Source: Akkermansia muciniphila
Lineage (GTDB): Bacteria > Verrucomicrobiota > Verrucomicrobiia > Limisphaerales > F1-80-MAGS106
DNA: 43,417 bases
Assembly (NCBI GenBank): GCA_945865375.1
Contig: CAMBEJ010000026.1
Coordinates: 1 to 43,417 of the forward strand
Direction of reading: 5' to 3'
Part shown: positions 14,797 through 23,915 of the stretch, piece after piece
Numbering within the stretch: the first letter of the stretch is position 1
Layout of the letters: every line of letters starts with the position of its first letter
Notes under the pieces: model-generated
The model's input: the letters and a program-made list of their open reading frames with translations, nothing else
What the model was told of the DNA's origin: nothing
Database searches by the model: none
Program-made: the position numbers and the translations under genes

Positions 14797-15716
14797 CACC
14801 CATGAGCGTACCCGCATCCAGCACGGCCGGCCTCTTCACGGAGACGCCTTTCATCCGAAAAAAGCGACGCACCGAGAGGCTCGCCCAGTGCCTCTTCGGC
14901 GCGATGGCACTGGCGATGGTCATCCCGCTGCTGCTGATCCTCGGCTACCTCGTTTTCAAGGCCGCGCCGCTTCTCTCCTGGGACTTCCTCACCACCAACC
15001 CGACCAACGGCATGAGGAAAGGCGGCATTTGGTCCGCGTTGCTCGGGACGGTCTATCTGGTCGTCATCTCGCTCTGCATCTCGGCTCCGATCGGCGTGCT
15101 GGCGGCGGTGTACCTCAACGAATACGCCAAGGATAACTGGTTCACCCGCATCGTGAATCTCTCCGTCGTGAATCTCGCGGGCGTGCCTAGCATTGTTCAC
15201 GCGCTGTTTGGCCTCGGCGCTTTTGTTCTCTTTGCCCGCCTTGACCGCTCGATCCTCGCAGCCTCCCTCACGCTCGCCATCATGACGATGCCCGTCATCA
15301 TCGCCTCGACCAAGGAAGCGTTGGCCTCCGTGCCGGTGAGCTTCCGCGAAGCATGCTGGAACGTCGGCGCCACGCGATGGCAGACCATCAAGGCCATCGT
15401 CCTGCCCAATTCCATCAGCGGCATCCTGACGGGCGTCATCCTCCAAGTTAGCCGCACAGCCGGCGAAACCGCCCCGATCATGTTCACCGGCGCCGTTTTC
15501 TACCGGAACATTCCCGAGGGAAACGTGTTCGCCTACGGCATCAAGGATCAGTGCATGGCCCTCTCGATGCACCTCTACACCGTCACCACCCAGGTCACCA
15601 ATGCGCCCGAAGCCCTGCCCTACGCCATCGCGGTCACGCTCCTCGGCACCGTCCTGCTGGTCAATGCCACGGCCATTGTCTTCCGTGTCTGGCTGAGAAA
15701 TCGAAAGAAATGGTGA
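14793..15716 (+). CDS. pstA: PstA, phosphate ABC transporter permease
   Basis: This 307-residue membrane protein has six predicted helices and the conserved segments NLSVVNLAGVPSIVHALFGL, EACWNVGATRWQTIKAIVLP (EAA loop for the ATPase) and QVSRTAGETAPIMFTGA. It pairs with PstC to form the phosphate channel. The start is probably the GTG at 14793, which overlaps the pstC stop as GTGA; an ATG at 14802 is the alternative. About 115 bases separate it from pstB1. This gap contains a CATCCGTGTCCATTC-type segment of the kind seen in other intergenic regions of this window and no terminator. Confidence 0.92.
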   Translation: MTPMSVPASSTAGLFTETPFIRKKRRTERLAQCLFGAMALAMVIPLLLILGYLVFKAAPLLSWDFLTTNPTNGMRKGGIWSALLGTVYLVVISLCISAPIGVLAAVYLNEYAKDNWFTRIVNLSVVNLAGVPSIVHALFGLGAFVLFARLDRSILAASLTLAIMTMPVIIASTKEALASVPVSFREACWNVGATRWQTIKAIVLPNSISGILTGVILQVSRTAGETAPIMFTGAVFYRNIPEGNVFAYGIKDQCMALSMHLYTVTTQVTNAPEALPYAIAVTLLGTVLLVNATAIVFRVWLRNRKKW

Positions 15717-15831
15717 TGGACCTTCAACCCAGCATGAACACGAATTCACGCCGATGGGGATGGAACCGAGTGCGCTCAGCTTTGGAATCCGATTCGTGTC
15801 CATCCGTGTCCATTCCTAGTTTCTCCTCTGA

Positions 15832-16593
15832 ATGACTCAGCCGAAAAAAATCGACGTCCAGAACCTGCGCCTCAGCTACGGGCCGAAAGAGGTCATCCAC
15901 GGCATCTCCTTTCACATCGAGCCAAACGAAATCATCGGCATCATCGGCCCGGCGCAGAGCGGCAAGACATCGTTGCTCCGCTGCATCAACCGGACAATTG
16001 ATTTCACGGCCAGCGCGAAAGTCAGTGGATCCATCAAGGTGGACGGCGAGGACGTGGTGACGACGCGCAACGTTTATGAATTGCGCCGGAAGATTGGCAT
16101 GGTTGCCCCGCTGCCCGTCGGCCTGCCTTTGAGCATCTACGACAATGTCGCCTTCGCCCCGCGCACCTCGGGCATGAACAACAGGTCAGACCTCGATGGT
16201 CTTGTGGAAAAATGCCTCCGCCAGGCCGCGCTTTGGAACGAAGTCAAGGACCGCCTCGATTCCCTCGGCACCAAGTTGAGCGGCGGTCAGCAACAACGCC
16301 TCACCATCGCCCGCGCGCTGTCGCATCAGCCGGAGATTCTCTGCCTCGACGAATTCAGCATCGCCATCGATCCTGTGACGACGATGCGCATCGAGGACGT
16401 GCTCAAGGAGCTCAAGCGAGAGATGACCATCATCCTTGTGACCAACCTCGTGCAACAAGCCCGCCGGCTCGCCGCGCGCACCCTGTTCCTGTGGAACGGC
16501 GAGATCATCGAACTGGATACGACCGACGTCATATTCAGCGAGCGGGCGAAGGATCCGCGCACGCGCGATTATGTGAACGGGATTTTCGGATGA
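15832..16593 (+). CDS. pstB: PstB1, phosphate ABC ATPase with degenerate Q- and H-loops
   Basis: This 253-residue ABC ATPase most resembles PstB (SIYDNVAFAPR, SGGQQQRLTIARAL). The A-loop Tyr16, Walker A GPAQSGKT (39-46), signature LSGGQ (149-153) and Walker B with catalytic Glu (ILCLDE, D173/E174) are intact. Two catalytic switches are lost. The Q-loop, GMVFQ in the family, reads GMVAP (Pro93). The H-loop, VTHNM in the family, reads VTNLV (Asn205). The nucleotide site built on this subunit's Walker motifs should therefore bind but not turn over ATP well. The stop codon overlaps the pstB2 start (ATGA), indicating paired synthesis. No sign of frameshift; the frame is clean throughout. Confidence 0.92.
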   Translation: MTQPKKIDVQNLRLSYGPKEVIHGISFHIEPNEIIGIIGPAQSGKTSLLRCINRTIDFTASAKVSGSIKVDGEDVVTTRNVYELRRKIGMVAPLPVGLPLSIYDNVAFAPRTSGMNNRSDLDGLVEKCLRQAALWNEVKDRLDSLGTKLSGGQQQRLTIARALSHQPEILCLDEFSIAIDPVTTMRIEDVLKELKREMTIILVTNLVQQARRLAARTLFLWNGEIIELDTTDVIFSERAKDPRTRDYVNGIFG

Positions 16594-17393
16594 CCACGGA
16601 CACCCTCACCCCATCCAGTGCCGCCGCCGGTGTTGATTACGGAATCACCACCCGCGACCTGAACCTCTGGTACGCCAAGTTTCAGGCGCTAAAAGGCATC
16701 ACCGTCAACATTCAGAAGGGCATCATCACCTCGCTCATCGGCCCCTCCGGCTGCGGCAAGACGACGCTCTTGCGCTGCTTCAACCGCGTGAACGAGCGCT
16801 ACGGCTACGTCACGACAAAGGGTGAAATCAAGCTGCTCGGCAAGAACATCTACGACGAGGACGTCTCCCTCATCGAATTGCGTAAAAGCGTTGGGATGGT
16901 TTTCCAGCGTCCCAACCCGCTGCCCCTTTCCGTTTACGAAAATGTCGTCTTCGGCCTGCGCATTCATGACGACAAAGGGCTGAAGAAATCTGACCGCGAC
17001 GACGCCGTGGAGAAGGCGCTGACCGAAGTGGGACTCTGGAATGATCTCAAGGACCGCCTCGACGAAAAGGCCATCACGCTCCAGCTCGAACAGCAGCAGA
17101 AGCTCTGCATCGCCCGCCTGCTCCCTTTGAAGCCAGAGATCATCCTGATGGACGAGCCGTGCTCCGCGCTGGACGTGAGCGGCACGCGCGCCATCGAGGA
17201 ACTCATGTTCGCCCTCAAGGGCCGCTACACCATCGTCATCGTCACGCACAACATGGCGCAGGCGCGCCGATCCAGCGACGAATGCATCTTCATGCTCATG
17301 GGAGAACTCGTGGAGCACAGCCGCACCACGGATCTTTTCATCACCCCAAAGAACCGGAAGACCGCCGAATACATCGAAGGCCGCTACGGTTGA
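16590..17393 (+). CDS. pstB: PstB2, phosphate ABC ATPase with degenerate signature motif
   Basis: This 267-residue PstB-type ATPase has A-loop Tyr28, Walker A GPSGCGKT (51-58), Q-loop Gln106 in GMVFQRPNPLPLSVYENV, Walker B ILMDEP (D188/E189), D-loop SALD and H-loop His220 (VTHNMAQ), all canonical. The ABC signature, LSGGQQQR in the family, is LQLEQQQK here (164-171), losing the Ser and both Gly that contact the gamma-phosphate. The defect is the mirror image of PstB1's. I start at the ATG 16590 overlapping the pstB1 stop; the frame upstream is a shadow of pstB1. It is the last gene of the operon. Confidence 0.92.
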   Translation: MTTDTLTPSSAAAGVDYGITTRDLNLWYAKFQALKGITVNIQKGIITSLIGPSGCGKTTLLRCFNRVNERYGYVTTKGEIKLLGKNIYDEDVSLIELRKSVGMVFQRPNPLPLSVYENVVFGLRIHDDKGLKKSDRDDAVEKALTEVGLWNDLKDRLDEKAITLQLEQQQKLCIARLLPLKPEIILMDEPCSALDVSGTRAIEELMFALKGRYTIVIVTHNMAQARRSSDECIFMLMGELVEHSRTTDLFITPKNRKTAEYIEGRYG

Positions 17394-17468
17394 GCCCTGA
17401 AGCGAGGCCGGTGGCCCGTCAGTCCGACAGTTCCGCGCACGCGCACTCCGGGCTATTTTACCAGCTAT

Positions 17469-17601
17469 CACTACAGCGACACTTCATCCGAGAATTCAAC
17501 TACGGATGACACGGATGACACGGATGGGAGGGAATCCACCCTCATCTTATCCGTGCAATCCCTGCAATCCGTGGTCAATTTCCAAAAGTGTCGCTGTAGT
17601 G
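17469..17601. repeat. Intergenic inverted-repeat element with CGGATGACA repeats
   Basis: The 311-base gap after pstB2 holds a 16-base inverted repeat, CACTACAGCGACACTT at 17469-17484 and its exact complement at 17586-17601. Between the arms lie short direct repeats (CGGATGACA twice, then CGGATGGGA) and ATCCGTG / AATCCGTGG copies. This matches the style of dispersed, non-coding intergenic repeats found between operons of this phylum. It is too far apart for a simple terminator. The remaining bases up to 17704 show nothing recognisable. Confidence 0.6.
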
Positions 17602-17704
17602 CTATGACAAAACACAAAGGGACGGACAAAGTATCGAGAGGCTGATTCAATCGGAGGGGAGGCTGATGGCCGAGACGGATCCGTGGTTAAGCGGTGCTGA
17701 CGGC

Positions 17705-19138
17705 TCAAACTAGAAGCTTGGTCACCACTTGGCCATGGACATCTGTCAGTCGGAAATCCCGGCCCTGGAATCGGTGGGAGAGCTTTTCGTGGTTGAACCC
17801 CAGAAGATGCAGCAAGGTCGCATGCAGATCGTGAACATGCACGGGATCCTGAGTGGCGTTGAACCCAAACGCATCGGATTCCCCCAACGTGATACCCGAT
17901 TTGATACCTCCTCCCGCCAGCCACATCGTGAAGCAATTCGGATGATGATCCCGCCCGTCGTCGCCTCCCTGAACCATGGGTGTTCGACCAAATTCACCGC
18001 CCCAGATGACCAGTGTATCCTCCAACATTCCCCGCTGCTTGAGATCCTTGATAAGAGCGGCGCTTGCCTGGTCCGTGTCTCGGCAATTCCTGGCAATGTC
18101 CTTTGAGAGGTTTCCATGCTGATCCCAGGCCTCGTGAAAAATTTGCACGAACCGGACGCCTCGCTCCACCAGGCGCCTCGCTAGCAAGCAGCTTGTCGCA
18201 AACGATCCCCTGCCCGGCTCCGCTCCATACAGATCCAAAATGTGCTTAGGTTCACGTGCTAAGTCCATCAACTCGGGCGCGCTTGACTGCATTCTATAGG
18301 CCATTTCGTACGAAGTGATCCGTGTGGCGATCTCCGGGTCACCGACCAGGCCGAGTCTTTCTTGGTTCAGCCGCTTGAGGGTGGCTAGCGAGTCGCGCTG
18401 AATAAAATCGTCCACGCCCCTCGGGTTCGAAAGATACAACACCGGATCCCCTGTGTTGCGGAAAGCCACGCCCTGATGAACGGTTGGCAAAAAGCCGCAG
18501 CCCCAGTTGGAGGCTCCTCCGCTCGTGCCGTTGACGCCCGTGTTGAACACCACATAGGATGGCAACGAACTAGACTCACTGCCCAGGCCATAAGTGCTCC
18601 ACGCCCCAAAGCTGGGTCTTCCAAATTGCGTGCTGCCCGTGTTCATCAGGATTTGAGCCGGCGCGTGGTTGAAGGCGTGAGTGTGCATCGACTTCACGAT
18701 GGCGACGTCGTCGGCGATTGTGGAGAGGTGCGGGAGGAGCTCGGACAATTCAGCACCCGACTGTCCATGGCGCTGAAACTTGAACTTTGGACCCAGCAGC
18801 GAAGAGTTCGGGTTGATGAAAGCGGAGCGGTATCCTTTGAGCAGCTCGGCTGGAGGGAGTTTGCCATTCCACTTCGTCAACTCCGGTTTGTAGTCGAAAA
18901 GCTCGAGATGGCTCGGAGCACCCGCCATAAAGAGAAAAATCACGCGCTTGGCTTTCGGAGCAAAATGAGGGCGTTTCGGGGCAAGAGGATCGGCTGATGG
19001 AGTTGGGGCTGCCAGGGCTGACTCTCGCAACAGCGAGCCGAGCGCGATGGCTCCGAGCCCCACACCGCACTCCTTGAAAAACCAGCGGCGAGTCACCTGT
19101 GCTCGATGTTCGCGGACTACTTGCTCGGTTCGGGTCAT
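17705..19138 (-). CDS. DUF1501 exported protein (sulfatase-like fold)
   Basis: This is a 477-residue DUF1501 protein with a twin-arginine signal ([19 protein letters not shown]), so it is exported folded. The family landmarks are present: [21 protein letters not shown] near the N-terminus, [47 protein letters not shown], the [19 protein letters not shown] block and the C-terminal tail [11 protein letters not shown]1501 has an alkaline-phosphatase/sulfatase-like fold and is nearly always encoded with a DUF1549/DUF1553 protein. The physiological reaction is unknown. The ATG at 19138 lies four bases after the DUF1549/1553 stop, so both belong to one operon. The open frame up to 19252 overlaps that gene and is not coding. 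Confidence 0.92.
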   Translation of the reverse strand: MTRTEQVVREHRAQVTRRWFFKECGVGLGAIALGSLLRESALAAPTPSADPLAPKRPHFAPKAKRVIFLFMAGAPSHLELFDYKPELTKWNGKLPPAELLKGYRSAFINPNSSLLGPKFKFQRHGQSGAELSELLPHLSTIADDVAIVKSMHTHAFNHAPAQILMNTGSTQFGRPSFGAWSTYGLGSESSSLPSYVVFNTGVNGTSGGASNWGCGFLPTVHQGVAFRNTGDPVLYLSNPRGVDDFIQRDSLATLKRLNQERLGLVGDPEIATRITSYEMAYRMQSSAPELMDLAREPKHILDLYGAEPGRGSFATSCLLARRLVERGVRFVQIFHEAWDQHGNLSKDIARNCRDTDQASAALIKDLKQRGMLEDTLVIWGGEFGRTPMVQGGDDGRDHHPNCFTMWLAGGGIKSGITLGESDAFGFNATQDPVHVHDLHATLLHLLGFNHEKLSHRFQGRDFRLTDVHGQVVTKLLV

Positions 19139-19142
19139 GGCA

Positions 19143-22109
19143 TCATTCCTTCGTGACAGCTTCGTCGAGGTTGAGCAGAACTCGCGAAAGAACCGTGTAG
19201 GCCGCGAGCTCTGATGGCGTGGTGCCTTTGGGAAGATTGGGCGACGGCGCATTGGTGCCCGTCGCCAACTCCAGGATGTTCACCCAACCCTGCCCGAGGT
19301 GCACGCGTTGGCGAGACAGCAAGCCAAGCAGCTCCTTCTTTTCATTCGGCGTTGGCGAACGGGAAACCACCCGTCGGAAGGCGTATTGGACGCGCTCCGA
19401 CTCCGTCCGTCCGCCTTGCTCCAAAGTGCGCATCGCAAGGGCCTGGGCGCACTCCACAAAAAGTGTTTCGTTCAACGATGTCAGCGCCTGAAGCGGGGTG
19501 TTCGAGCGGACGCGGCGCACGCATGCCGAGTCTCCGTTGGGCGTGTCGAACGTTTGCAACATGGGGTAAGGAGTCGAGCGTCGGCGGAAAGTGTACAGCG
19601 CCCGGCGATAGCGATCGGAGCCGGTTTCGTCTTTCCATGGAAAAGCCATGTAGCTGCTGGGTGGCACGAAAAGGAAAGCGGGTGCGGGGGCGTAGATCGA
19701 AGGCCCTCCCAGGTTCGTATTTAAAAGACCGCTCGCGGCGAGCGCGACATCGCGCACGATCTCTCCATCGACTCTCAACCGCGACGCGCGCGCGATCAAA
19801 CCGTTGAACGGATCTTTGGCGTAAAGTTCCGAGCTCACCCGGCTGCTTTGCCGGTAGGCCGAGCTGTTCACGATCAATCGGTGGATATGTTTCACCGACC
19901 ATGGGCTCACGGTGGAGGAGATTTCTGCCGTCCCAGGAACTCTAAAAACGGGCTCCATGAATTCGCACGCCAGCCAATCAAGCAGTTCTGGATGGCTTGG
20001 GACGTCGGCCTGAACGCCGAAGTCCTCCGAGGTCGCGACGATGCCCGAACCAAAATAGGACTGCCAGACGCGATTGACAAAGACACGCGCCGTCGTCGGG
20101 GCTTTATTGTCCACAAACCACCGCGCAAGCCTCAAACGCGAAGGCTCCTTTGTGTTCCCCATCGGATGGAGGAAAGCGGGCACCCCAGGGTCAACCATTT
20201 TGCCCGGCTGAAGCCAGTCGCCGCGCTTCAATACCGCCGTCTTCCTCGATTCGGGCCGGGCGCTCAGGGCCAGGGTCTGACCGCTCCGCTCAGGGTACTG
20301 CTTCCAGAGCGCATCGATGCGGTTGTTCAATTCCACAAACGCAGGAACTGTGGTTCGCCAATAGCTGAACACTATTGATGCCTGGTCGGGCGTCCTGCTT
20401 TGTCGCGGGATCGACAAGAGCTGGCGCACCTGACTTGGCACCGGATCCGCCGCGGGACTCCCGGCCGAGGTAACCGAGAGGCGGAAACGGCCCACTTCGT
20501 CGTTGCATGAGAGATCGAAACGCAACTCAGTACCGCCTGGATAACCCAGGTTGGTGGCGACTTGAAACACCGCCTTCCGATCCGAGTTGCGCCGTCCCGG
20601 GCCGGCGTCGAGTGTCCACGCGGTCTTCAGACTGCCGTCGATCGCAAACTTCACGGGTCCTGCAAATTCCCTTTCTTTCTCCTTGTCTGGGTCACCGGAA
20701 GGCTGCTGAGCCTGTTGAAAATCGACGGTGGCGGAGGAAAATGTGACCTGAGCCAGGTTGGTAGCACTCCCGGCTGGCGCTGCTTTCAACGTCAGCTCTC
20801 GCAGCTCGAACATTCCGTTGGGGCCGCGGCCAGGCCCTCGCATCGGCAGGTTGCCGTCGGTCAACACCTCGAGCCGCACCCCCGTGATATTCGTCAAAGT
20901 TGTTTTTGTTTTCACGAACCATGTGCCTCCATTGAAGCGGTGGCCGCCGGCGAGGAGCGATTGGTCGTTCTGAAGCTGCAATTTAGAGAGGCCGTCTGGC
21001 GCCCCGTATTCGTGAGGTTCTAGCACCGTCCACAGCGGCAGGTTCATCTGAGCGGACGATTCCCATGCCGCCAGTCGCTCCGGCCAGTCCGGGAACTGGC
21101 GTTGAATGTCCCGTTCCACACTCTTGATCTCACTCAACACCCGATCACGACCCGACAGTTGGTCGGCGGTGTAAACGGGTGCGGTCAGTTCATCCGCATC
21201 GTTGAAGAAGGCAAACAACCGGTAGTAATCCTCCTGCGTCAGAGGATCATACTTGTGGTTGTGGCATTGGGCGCACTGAATCGTCAGCCCCAACACGCCT
21301 TTGCCCACAGCCTCCATCCGGTCGAACATCGCATCCATCCGAAACTGCTCGGGGTCTATCGCACCCTCCTCGTTGATCATGGAGTTACGCAAAAAGCCTG
21401 TGGCGATGAGATCCTCCTGTGTGGAGCCGGACAGCAGGTCGCCCGCAAATTGTTGAATGATGAACCGGTCGTAAGGCACGTCACGATTCAGCGAATCCAC
21501 CACCCAGTCTCGGTAATGCCACATCTCACGGGCGCGGTCCTTCTCGTAGCCATTCGAGTCGGCGTAGCGCGCCGCGTCAAGCCACTGGCGGGCCCATCGC
21601 TCACCGAAATGCGGAGAGTTGAGCAAACGCTCGACCTGCCTCTCATATGCGTGCTTCGACCGATCCTCGAGAAACGCATCGACCTCCGCGAGCGTCGGGG
21701 GAAGTCCGATCAAGTCCAGCGAAAGACGACGCAGCAGTCGAATCTTATCAGCCTCTGGGGATGGACGGAGCGCCTCCCTTTTCAGCCTCGCCAGAATGAA
21801 GTTATCGACGGGGGTTCGCGGCCATCCTGCAGTGGTGGCCGGAGGAACGGGCGGGCGCACTGGACTCTTGAACGCCCAATGGTCTCGTTTTGTGGAAGAA
21901 TGCGCTGCAGCACTTTCTGACAAGGGGCCCACCGAACGAGCCGTGCCAGCCGACGGAACATCCGCGCTCCCGGAAGCGGCTAACCCGTCTGAGCAAGCAC
22001 AGGCCGCGCAGAGCCACACCAGGACAGCCAAGCCAGCCCAGGGTGTTGGGCGGAACTTGCGAGGAATCCCGAAATGCGGGGGCTGCGCGTTCTGGCACCT
22101 AGGTCTCAT
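19143..22109 (-). CDS. DUF1549/DUF1553 (PSD1) exported protein without PSCyt1
   Basis: This 988-residue protein has a hydrophobic signal region ([16 protein letters not shown]). DUF1549 spans about residues 95-310: [43 protein letters not shown], and [12 protein letters not shown], which is a CxxCH heme-type motif. A variable middle region (about 350-600) is followed by DUF1553 (about 650-930): [39 protein letters not shown], and [15 protein letters not shown]. Many relatives carry an N-terminal PSCyt1 domain with CxxCH; this one does not. It is exported, partnered with the downstream DUF1501 protein, and of unknown substrate; sulfated polysaccharide breakdown is commonly suggested for the family. 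Confidence 0.92.
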   Translation of the reverse strand: MRPRCQNAQPPHFGIPRKFRPTPWAGLAVLVWLCAACACSDGLAASGSADVPSAGTARSVGPLSESAAAHSSTKRDHWAFKSPVRPPVPPATTAGWPRTPVDNFILARLKREALRPSPEADKIRLLRRLSLDLIGLPPTLAEVDAFLEDRSKHAYERQVERLLNSPHFGERWARQWLDAARYADSNGYEKDRAREMWHYRDWVVDSLNRDVPYDRFIIQQFAGDLLSGSTQEDLIATGFLRNSMINEEGAIDPEQFRMDAMFDRMEAVGKGVLGLTIQCAQCHNHKYDPLTQEDYYRLFAFFNDADELTAPVYTADQLSGRDRVLSEIKSVERDIQRQFPDWPERLAAWESSAQMNLPLWTVLEPHEYGAPDGLSKLQLQNDQSLLAGGHRFNGGTWFVKTKTTLTNITGVRLEVLTDGNLPMRGPGRGPNGMFELRELTLKAAPAGSATNLAQVTFSSATVDFQQAQQPSGDPDKEKEREFAGPVKFAIDGSLKTAWTLDAGPGRRNSDRKAVFQVATNLGYPGGTELRFDLSCNDEVGRFRLSVTSAGSPAADPVPSQVRQLLSIPRQSRTPDQASIVFSYWRTTVPAFVELNNRIDALWKQYPERSGQTLALSARPESRKTAVLKRGDWLQPGKMVDPGVPAFLHPMGNTKEPSRLRLARWFVDNKAPTTARVFVNRVWQSYFGSGIVATSEDFGVQADVPSHPELLDWLACEFMEPVFRVPGTAEISSTVSPWSVKHIHRLIVNSSAYRQSSRVSSELYAKDPFNGLIARASRLRVDGEIVRDVALAASGLLNTNLGGPSIYAPAPAFLFVPPSSYMAFPWKDETGSDRYRRALYTFRRRSTPYPMLQTFDTPNGDSACVRRVRSNTPLQALTSLNETLFVECAQALAMRTLEQGGRTESERVQYAFRRVVSRSPTPNEKKELLGLLSRQRVHLGQGWVNILELATGTNAPSPNLPKGTTPSELAAYTVLSRVLLNLDEAVTKE

Positions 22110-22423
22110 GCATCGAAGTCTATACGATTTTCAGCGCTCCGCTATCATGAAAGCAAAACATTCCTGGGGGCTGACTGTGAGTCGTTGCCTCGCTTCGAAG
22201 GTCAAAATGAGAACTGCCACTTTCGCTGTGGGCTTATGGAAAAAAGGTTGTCATCCTGTTTGGATGATCGGATTGAAATACTTTGCGATTGTGGGTTCGG
22301 CAGCGACCCCATCCGCCGACAAGGAGAGCCCACTTGCACTCGGCAACCCGGCCGGTGCCTCAACCACCGTTCTCCCGCACAACGGGGCGTGGACTCATCC
22401 GTTTTTCCGGATTTAACCCAGCC
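22110..22423. other. Divergent intergenic region
   Basis: The 314 bases between the divergent DUF1549/1553 and MFS genes contain only unconvincing short open frames, the longest about 90 codons from an ATG at 22147. Promoters for both genes must lie here, but no clear -35/-10 pair could be chosen. Confidence 0.4.
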
Positions 22424-23662
22424 ATGAACTCGACGAACAATCCCTTGCTCCGGTATGCGTGGTTCGTGGTCGCGCTGCTCTGGCCGGTCGCTCTGTTGAA
22501 TTATCTGGACCGGCAGATGCTCGCGTCGATGAAATCCTCGCTCATGGCCGATATCCCGGACATCGGCAGCGACGCGAACTGGGGAAAAATGCTGGGCCAG
22601 TTCAAGTGGGTCTATGCGTTCTGCAGTCCGATCGGCGGTTACATCGCCGACCGGTTCAGCAGGCGTTTCACGATCTGCGCCAGTCTTTTCGCCTGGTCGG
22701 CAGTGACTTGGGCGACAGGCCATGTGACGACTTACGATGGCCTGTTGCTCACCCGTTCGCTCATGGGCATCAGCGAGGCCTTTTACATCCCGGCAGCTCT
22801 TTCTCTCATCGCGAGTTTTCACATAGGCGACACCCGCTCACGCGCGGTGGGTCTGCATCAAATGGCCATCTACACCGGCGTGATCGTTGGCGGGTTCAGC
22901 GGTTACGTGGCGGATACCCCGAGCCTGAGCTGGCGCTTCGCCTTCGACGCGTGCGGCATTTTCGGAATTCTTTATGCTATCCCGCTGCTGTGGTTGCTCC
23001 GCGATGCGCCTCAGTCCCCGGGAGCCTCGAAAGCGCCAGGAATCACGGTAGCGCAATCGGCACGCGAACTCCTATGGAACGGGTCGTTCATCCTGCTCGT
23101 CCTCTACTTCACGCTACCCGCGTTGGCGGGCTGGGTTGTTCGCGACTGGATGCCAGCGATTCTCAAGCAACAGTTCAACATCGCCCAAGGGCCTGCCGGC
23201 GTGGCCGCAACAAGCTCCTGGCAGGTGGCGGCGATCGTGGGAGCCTTGGGCGGAGGCTGGCTGGCGGATCGGTGGATGAAGCGTGATGATCGCGGACGCA
23301 TTTTCGTCAGCGCAATCGGCATGGCCCTAATTGTCCCGGCAATATTCGGCGTAGGAAACGCAGGAACTCTGTCGGTCGCCATCGGCTTCCTGGTTCTGTT
23401 CGGTCTAGGCTGGGGCTTCTTCGATTGCAACAACATGCCCATACTCTGCCAGATCGTGCGACCTGAGGTGCGCGCGACTGGCTACGGCGTCATGAACCTC
23501 GTCAGCATCAGTTGCGGCGGACTTGCGGACTGGGGCTTTGGAATTCTCCGCGATCGACAGGTCCCTCTCAACGCTTCCTTCAGCGTCTTCGCCGGCGCGG
23601 CCATCATCTCGATCGTGCTCGTCTTGCTCATCAGACCACGGAACACCGAAACTTCTTCGTGA
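22424..23662 (+). CDS. MFS transporter, anion:cation symporter (ACS)-like
   Basis: A 412-residue protein with 12 predicted helices. The N-terminal block LNYLDRQMLASMKSSL, then QFKWVYAFCSPIGGYIADRF with the cytoplasmic GGYIADRFSRR loop between helices 2 and 3, LTRSLMGISEAFYIPAAL in helix 4 and the matching GGGWLADRWMKRDDRGR in the second half, are typical of the ACS (hexuronate/phthalate/glycerate-type) branch of the major facilitator superfamily. The substrate cannot be named; an organic acid or sugar acid would fit. The ATG at 22424 is used because the open frame upstream encodes only non-hydrophobic filler. The neighbouring exported DUF1549/DUF1501 operon suggests uptake of products made in the periplasm. 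Confidence 0.85.
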   Translation: MNSTNNPLLRYAWFVVALLWPVALLNYLDRQMLASMKSSLMADIPDIGSDANWGKMLGQFKWVYAFCSPIGGYIADRFSRRFTICASLFAWSAVTWATGHVTTYDGLLLTRSLMGISEAFYIPAALSLIASFHIGDTRSRAVGLHQMAIYTGVIVGGFSGYVADTPSLSWRFAFDACGIFGILYAIPLLWLLRDAPQSPGASKAPGITVAQSARELLWNGSFILLVLYFTLPALAGWVVRDWMPAILKQQFNIAQGPAGVAATSSWQVAAIVGALGGGWLADRWMKRDDRGRIFVSAIGMALIVPAIFGVGNAGTLSVAIGFLVLFGLGWGFFDCNNMPILCQIVRPEVRATGYGVMNLVSISCGGLADWGFGILRDRQVPLNASFSVFAGAAIISIVLVLLIRPRNTETSS

Positions 23663-23915
23663 TCCATCGGGCCCATGATCGCGCTCAACCTCAACATTGC
23701 AGCCCCCACATGGCTCAGGCTTCACCGGTCTCCCACTGGATTCGGGAATTCCCGTGAACATTGTTTCGCGTCTTGATGAGTATCCACTCCTAGGGGGCAT
23801 CGAATCTCCATGTGTCGTCTTCGGTCAATTGGTGGGCATTTTTCTTGTCCCAACGCGTCCGAGTGGTCACAGTTAATGTGGCTGTGAAAAAGTAAATTCT
23901 TGTGACTAAACCCCT

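Noticed and set aside
14697-15803. 368-codon antisense ORF
   Set aside because: Shadow of pstA; the Gly/Asp/Arg-rich sequence has no recognisable domain.
16689-17471. 260-codon antisense ORF
   Set aside because: Shadow of pstB2.
22147-22416. Possible 89-residue gene before the MFS transporter
   Set aside because: No ribosome-binding site, family or hydrophobic pattern; composition looks random.
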